This document shows positions 6,201 through 9,815 of a DNA stretch of 9,815 nucleotides, piece by piece. The DNA is from an uncultured Parabacteroides sp. (lineage in GTDB: Bacteria; Bacteroidota; Bacteroidia; Bacteroidales; Tannerellaceae). The number at the start of each line of letters is the position of its first letter. Position 1 is the first letter of the stretch. Below the pieces are notes generated by a model that was not told the DNA's origin, searched no databases, and saw nothing but the letters and a program-made list of their open reading frames with translations. The stretch spans positions 1 to 9,815 of the forward strand of contig CAAGLQ010000011.1 in NCBI GenBank assembly GCA_900770835.1, given 5' to 3'. A program made the translations under genes and the position numbers.

Positions 6201-6722
6201 ATGATCAGACAAGAGGAGGTTTTCAAAATTGGGCAATTTGCCAAACCCCACGGTATCAAGGGGGAATTGTCGTTGCTGACACAATGTGATCTCTTTGAGG
6301 AGGCAGATGAGCCTTATATTGTTTGTGAGATGGATGGCATCTTGGTGCCGTTCTTCGTGGAGGAGTATCGCTACAAGTCTGATTCGGTGATGCTGGTGAA
6401 GCTGGAGGATGTGAACTCCGATGAGGAGGCACGTCCCTTCGTGAACAAAGAGGTATTCTACCCACTTGACCAGGTGGATCCAGAGGCTTTAGTGGGCGAG
6501 ATGACTTGGGATAATTTCATTGGCTATATTGTAGTGGATCAGCACAAAGGTGAGTTAGGCGCAATTACGGCTGTGGATGAATCGACCATCAATGTTCTGT
6601 TGCAGATTAACCACAACGGAGAGGAACTTCTCATTCCTGCCGCCGAGGAGTTGATCACGGCTGTCGATCATGAGGCACGTCGATTGGAGGTATCGCTTCC
6701 TGAAGGACTGTTGGATTTGTAG
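6201..6722 (+). CDS. rimM: 16S rRNA processing / 30S maturation factor
   Basis: RimM binds ribosomal protein S19 and assists maturation of the 30S head and processing of 16S rRNA. The protein is 173 residues, within the usual 165-185. The N-terminal beta-barrel domain (1 to about 88) opens with FKIGQFAKPHGIKGELSL, the family signature. The C-terminal PRC-barrel (about 95-173) contains GYIVVDQHKGELGAI and the ending PAAEELITAVDHEARRLEVSLPEGLLDL-like pattern: LIPA, then a conserved acidic stretch, then LPEGLLDL. The frame is open upstream into murA, but family homology begins at MIRQEEVFKIG. It sits 25 bases after murA and 31 before the M23 peptidase gene. In many bacteria rimM lies with rpsP, trmD and rplS; here it is with envelope genes, an arrangement familiar in Bacteroidales. 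Confidence 0.93.
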   Translation: MIRQEEVFKIGQFAKPHGIKGELSLLTQCDLFEEADEPYIVCEMDGILVPFFVEEYRYKSDSVMLVKLEDVNSDEEARPFVNKEVFYPLDQVDPEALVGEMTWDNFIGYIVVDQHKGELGAITAVDESTINVLLQINHNGEELLIPAAEELITAVDHEARRLEVSLPEGLLDL

Positions 6723-6753
6723 CTTGTTTTCCGAAATATAAATAGATAAGCAA

Positions 6754-7617
6754 ATGAGACAGCGAAATACGAAATCATTTTGGCATCGCATCCGATTTAA
6801 ATACAAGCTTTCGTTTATCAACGAGGGCACGTTGGAGGAGGTTTGGTCATTCCGGCTGAGCCAGTTGTCGGCTTTCGTGACATTGGCTCTTTTTGCTTGC
6901 TTCTTGATAGCGGTGACGGCGTTGATTATCATCACGACACCGATCCGCAACTACCTTCCCGGTTATCTGGATGTGGAGGTGAGAAAAGAGATTGTGGAGA
7001 ATGCCTTGCGAGCCGACTCGTTGGAGCGGATGATGGCTATTCATGAGCTATATCTGAATAATGTGGCAGGTATCTTAGCGGGTACGTTGCCGCTTGACTC
7101 GATTCGTGAGATTGACTCCTTAGCCATGAACGATGATAACTATGAGATTCCCCGAAGTCCTTCCGAAGAGGCTTTCGTGAAGGAGTTTGCCGAGGAGGAG
7201 AAATATAACCTGACCGTCTTGGCTGATCCGGAGAAGGTGCCTACCGATGGTGTCTTTTTCTACAAACCGGTCAATGGCACTGTTTCCGCCCATTATGATG
7301 GAGCTTTACGCCATTACGGGGTTGATTTGGTGGCGAGAGAACGAGAGAGTGTCTTGGCTACACTCGATGGCACAGTGGTCTATGCCGGTTTTGATGCGAA
7401 TCAGGGGAATGTCATTCAGTTGCAACATAAAAATGGATTCATCTCTGTCTATAAACACAACGCACTGTTATTGAAAGAGGTAGGCGATATTGTGCAGGCG
7501 GGAGAGGCGATCGCTTTAGTAGGCAATACTGGCAAGTTATCTACGGGGCCGCATCTGCATTTTGAGTTGTGGTATAAAGGAAATCCGGTGAATCCAGAGG
7601 AATACATAGCGTTTTAA
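6754..7617 (+). CDS. Membrane-anchored M23 family metallopeptidase
   Basis: This 287-residue protein has a basic cytoplasmic N-terminus (FWHRIRFKYK), one transmembrane segment at about 38-62, a periplasmic helical linker to about 160, and a LytM/peptidase M23 domain from about 165 to the end. The zinc and catalytic residues appear intact: H187 and D191 (HYGVD), H235 (VYKH) and H267-x-H269 (GPHLHFELW). M23 enzymes cut peptide cross-bridges of peptidoglycan, so this is a candidate cell-wall hydrolase acting in the periplasm. With the ligands present it is more likely an active enzyme than an EnvC/NlpD-type activator, though activity cannot be proven from sequence. It is followed after 4 bases by dxr, so the two are co-transcribed and probably coupled. 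The N-terminal FINEGTLEEVWSFRLS pattern is typical of Bacteroidetes members. Confidence 0.9.
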   Translation: MRQRNTKSFWHRIRFKYKLSFINEGTLEEVWSFRLSQLSAFVTLALFACFLIAVTALIIITTPIRNYLPGYLDVEVRKEIVENALRADSLERMMAIHELYLNNVAGILAGTLPLDSIREIDSLAMNDDNYEIPRSPSEEAFVKEFAEEEKYNLTVLADPEKVPTDGVFFYKPVNGTVSAHYDGALRHYGVDLVARERESVLATLDGTVVYAGFDANQGNVIQLQHKNGFISVYKHNALLLKEVGDIVQAGEAIALVGNTGKLSTGPHLHFELWYKGNPVNPEEYIAF

Positions 7618-7621
7618 GGTT

Positions 7622-8773
7622 ATGAAGAAAAGACAATTAGCCATATTAGGATCAACCGGCTCGATTGGTACACAAGCCTTAGAGGTGATTAGCGAGCACA
7701 GTGACCTGTTTGAGGTTTATGCGTTGACTTGTAATAATCAGGTGGATCTATTGATCGAGCAGGCAAGGCGCTTTATGCCAGAGGTGGTGGTGATCGCCAA
7801 TGAACAGAAATATCCTGAATTGAAAGAGGCTTTGGAGGATTTGCCTATTAAAGTATGGGCAGGCTCTGAAGCAATAGCCCAATTGGTTCGGATGGAACCC
7901 ATTGATATGGTGCTGACAGCTATGGTTGGCTATGCCGGTTTGCGTCCCACCATTGAGGCGATCAAGGCGGGTAAGGCCATCGCATTGGCTAATAAGGAAA
8001 CATTGGTTGTTGCCGGGGAGCTAATCATGGGATTGGCAGCCAAGCACAATGTGCCCATTCTTCCGGTCGATTCGGAGCATTCTGCCATTTTCCAATGTCT
8101 GACAGGTGCCTACGACAACCCCATTGAGAAGATCTTGCTGACCGCTTCGGGTGGACCGTTCCGCACGAAAACCGTGGAGGAGTTAGCTACCGTGACCAAG
8201 GCACAAGCTTTGAAGCATCCAAACTGGACGATGGGTGCCAAGATCACGATCGACTCCGCTTCGATGATGAACAAAGGATTCGAGATGATTGAGGCAAAAT
8301 GGCTTTTTGATGTCACTCCCGATCAAGTGCAGGTGCTGGTGCATCCCCAATCAGTCATTCATTCCGCCGTACAGTTTGAGGATGGGGCGGTTATCGCGCA
8401 GTTAGGTATTCCCGATATGAAACTGCCGATCGCATACGCTTTCTCTTTCCCAAAGCGCATGAAGAGCATGGCGCCTCGGTTGGATTTCAGGAAGTATGCG
8501 ACGCTTACCTTTGAGGAGCCGGATATGGAGCGTTTCCGCAATTTGGCTTTTGCTTTTGAGGCCGCTAAGCAGGGGGGAAACATGCCTTGCATCTTGAATG
8601 CGGCTAATGAGGTGGTAGTGGCTGCTTTTCTGCGGGATCAGATCGGCTTCCTGCGTATGAGCGAGGTGATAGAGCGAGTGATGGGTAAGGCCACTTTTAA
8701 GGCTAAGCCTACCTACGAGGATTATGTGGAAACAGATAGCGAGGCGAGACGCATTGCGACAGCATTACTTTAA
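7622..8773 (+). CDS. dxr: 1-deoxy-D-xylulose 5-phosphate reductoisomerase
   Basis: Dxr (IspC) converts DXP to MEP with NADPH, the second step of the non-mevalonate isoprenoid pathway, in the cytoplasm. The product feeds undecaprenyl carrier and quinone synthesis. The protein has 383 residues, close to the usual 380-400. Motifs in order are: GSTGSIG (10-16), the NADPH-binding loop; ALANKETLV; VDSEHSAIFQCL with metal ligands D150 and E152; TASGGPFR; HPNWTMGAKITIDSASMMNKGFEMIEAKWLF with E221 as the likely third ligand; and VHPQSVIHS through GIPDMKLPIAYA. LNAANEVVV lies in the C-terminal helical domain. Catalytic residues are present, and the enzyme would be expected to bind fosmidomycin. The start at ATG 7622 lies 4 bases after the M23 stop. 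Confidence 0.96.
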   Translation: MKKRQLAILGSTGSIGTQALEVISEHSDLFEVYALTCNNQVDLLIEQARRFMPEVVVIANEQKYPELKEALEDLPIKVWAGSEAIAQLVRMEPIDMVLTAMVGYAGLRPTIEAIKAGKAIALANKETLVVAGELIMGLAAKHNVPILPVDSEHSAIFQCLTGAYDNPIEKILLTASGGPFRTKTVEELATVTKAQALKHPNWTMGAKITIDSASMMNKGFEMIEAKWLFDVTPDQVQVLVHPQSVIHSAVQFEDGAVIAQLGIPDMKLPIAYAFSFPKRMKSMAPRLDFRKYATLTFEEPDMERFRNLAFAFEAAKQGGNMPCILNAANEVVVAAFLRDQIGFLRMSEVIERVMGKATFKAKPTYEDYVETDSEARRIATALL

Positions 8774-8823
8774 ACCTTGGCTGAAATATAAACGATAAAA
8801 CAGTATAGTGAAAATAAACATTG

Positions 8824-9815
8824 ATGGAAACAATCTTAATTAAGGCGTTACAGCTCATTCTGAGCTTATCGATATTGGTAATTATCCATGAGTTTGGGCA
8901 CTTTATCTTTGCTCGGATTTTCAAGGTGAGGGTAGAGAAGTTCTACCTCTTCTTCGATCCTTGGTTCTCGCTCTTTAAATACAAGCCTAAGAACAGCGAT
9001 ACAGAATATGGCGTGGGTTGGCTTCCGTTAGGCGGCTATTGTAAGATCTCCGGTATGATTGACGAGAGTATGGACAAGGAGGCGATGGCACAACCGCCTA
9101 AGCCCTACGAGTTCCGTTCCAAGCCCGCTGGTCAGCGCTTGCTGATTATGGTGGGTGGTGTAGTCTTTAACTTCATCTTGGCGCTCTTTATCTATTCCAT
9201 GGTGCTCTTCACCTGGGGCGATACCTACTTGCCCTTGAAGAACATGAAGATGGGCATGAATTATAGCGAGACCTTCCATGAGGTAGGTTTTGTGGACGGT
9301 GATATTCTGCTGCGTGCTGACGGAGTGGAGCTGGAGCGTTTCAATAGCGACTGCTTCCGTAAGGTGGTAGAGGCGAAGGAGGTAACCGTCTTACGTCAAG
9401 GTCAAGAGCGCACGATCGCGATTCCGGCTGATATGATGCAACGTTGTATGCGTGAGGGTAAGGGCTTTGCCGATCCTAACCGTTTCCCGATGGTGATCAA
9501 AGAGATACCCTCTGTGGATTCGCCTGCGGCAAAGGCCGGATTGCAGCCGGGTGATAGCATTGTAGGTGTAAATGGGGTAGCCACTCCGACCTTCTATGAG
9601 GTGAGTGAGGCGTTGGCTGCGCATAAGGGTGAGCAGATCGCATTGGACTTCTATCGTTCAGGGTTGCGTCAGCAATTGACGTTGCAGACCGATACGGCCG
9701 GTAAGTTGGGTGTGATGGCTATGCTTCCCACGGAGTTGTATCAAATGGAGCATCGCGCTTACAGCCTCTTCTCTTGCGTGCCCGCTGGAGTCATGTTAGG
9801 TGTTAACACGCTGAA
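8824..9815 (+). CDS. rseP: RseP-type site-2 zinc metalloprotease, 5' part (partial)
   Basis: The frame runs from ATG 8824 past the window end, showing 330 residues of a protein usually about 440-450 long in this phylum. The first transmembrane helix carries HEFGH (22-26), the zinc-binding HExxH of site-2 proteases, followed by the membrane-reentrant pattern GVGWLPLGGYCKISGM. The insert between them and the DESMDKEAM segment are typical of Bacteroidetes RseP. A second helix (GQRLLIMVGGVVFNFILAL) follows, then two periplasmic PDZ domains: the first is weaker, with VGFVDGDILLRADG, and the second is clear, with SPAAKAGLQPGDSIVGVNG. The second catalytic motif (LDGGH) lies beyond the edge. RseP cleaves anti-sigma factors and leftover signal peptides in the inner membrane. 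The gene lies 50 bases after dxr, in AT-rich DNA without a clear promoter. Confidence 0.93.
   Translation, partial: METILIKALQLILSLSILVIIHEFGHFIFARIFKVRVEKFYLFFDPWFSLFKYKPKNSDTEYGVGWLPLGGYCKISGMIDESMDKEAMAQPPKPYEFRSKPAGQRLLIMVGGVVFNFILALFIYSMVLFTWGDTYLPLKNMKMGMNYSETFHEVGFVDGDILLRADGVELERFNSDCFRKVVEAKEVTVLRQGQERTIAIPADMMQRCMREGKGFADPNRFPMVIKEIPSVDSPAAKAGLQPGDSIVGVNGVATPTFYEVSEALAAHKGEQIALDFYRSGLRQQLTLQTDTAGKLGVMAMLPTELYQMEHRAYSLFSCVPAGVMLGVNTL

Overview
The window looks like chromosomal DNA of a Bacteroidales bacterium, most likely in or near Parabacteroides/Tannerella. This is inferred from protein style: a DUF4290 gene, an RseP with the Bacteroidetes-type insert, a TonB-dependent receptor with an N-terminal carboxypeptidase-like domain, and promoter-like TAnnTTCG elements in place of E. 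coli-type boxes. By eye the base composition is near 50% GC. I see no mobile element, CRISPR array, tRNA or rRNA gene.

Left part (1-785): the 3' end of a LytS-type sensor histidine kinase overlaps by ATGA a LytTR-family response regulator gene. The regulator is broken. Its first 24 codons, carrying the acidic pocket, run straight into the last third of the receiver domain in another frame. About 50 residues are missing, including the phospho-acceptor aspartate. The junction sits on a short word readable in both frames, which suggests deletion between short direct repeats.

Middle part (802-4084): a convergent gene encodes a small YccF-type inner-membrane protein. Divergent from it is a likely operon of a small histidine-rich membrane-anchored or secreted protein and a 767-residue TonB-dependent outer-membrane receptor. 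The pair is plausibly for metal or metal-complex uptake, with substrate unknown.

Right part (4161-9815): a compact co-directional run of DUF4290 protein, murA, rimM, an M23 peptidase, dxr and rseP, the last cut by the window end. Gaps range from an overlapping TAATG to 50 bases. The run combines peptidoglycan precursor synthesis (MurA), peptidoglycan remodelling (M23), isoprenoid precursor synthesis that also feeds the undecaprenyl carrier (Dxr), envelope-stress proteolysis (RseP) and ribosome maturation (RimM). A promoter-like element lies just upstream of the DUF4290 gene. MurA has Asp in place of the usual catalytic-loop Cys, predicting insensitivity to fosfomycin.

Most of the window is ordinary conserved core genome. 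The points most worth checking are the regulator deletion and the histidine-rich protein/receptor pair. I did not find a convincing new multi-gene system.
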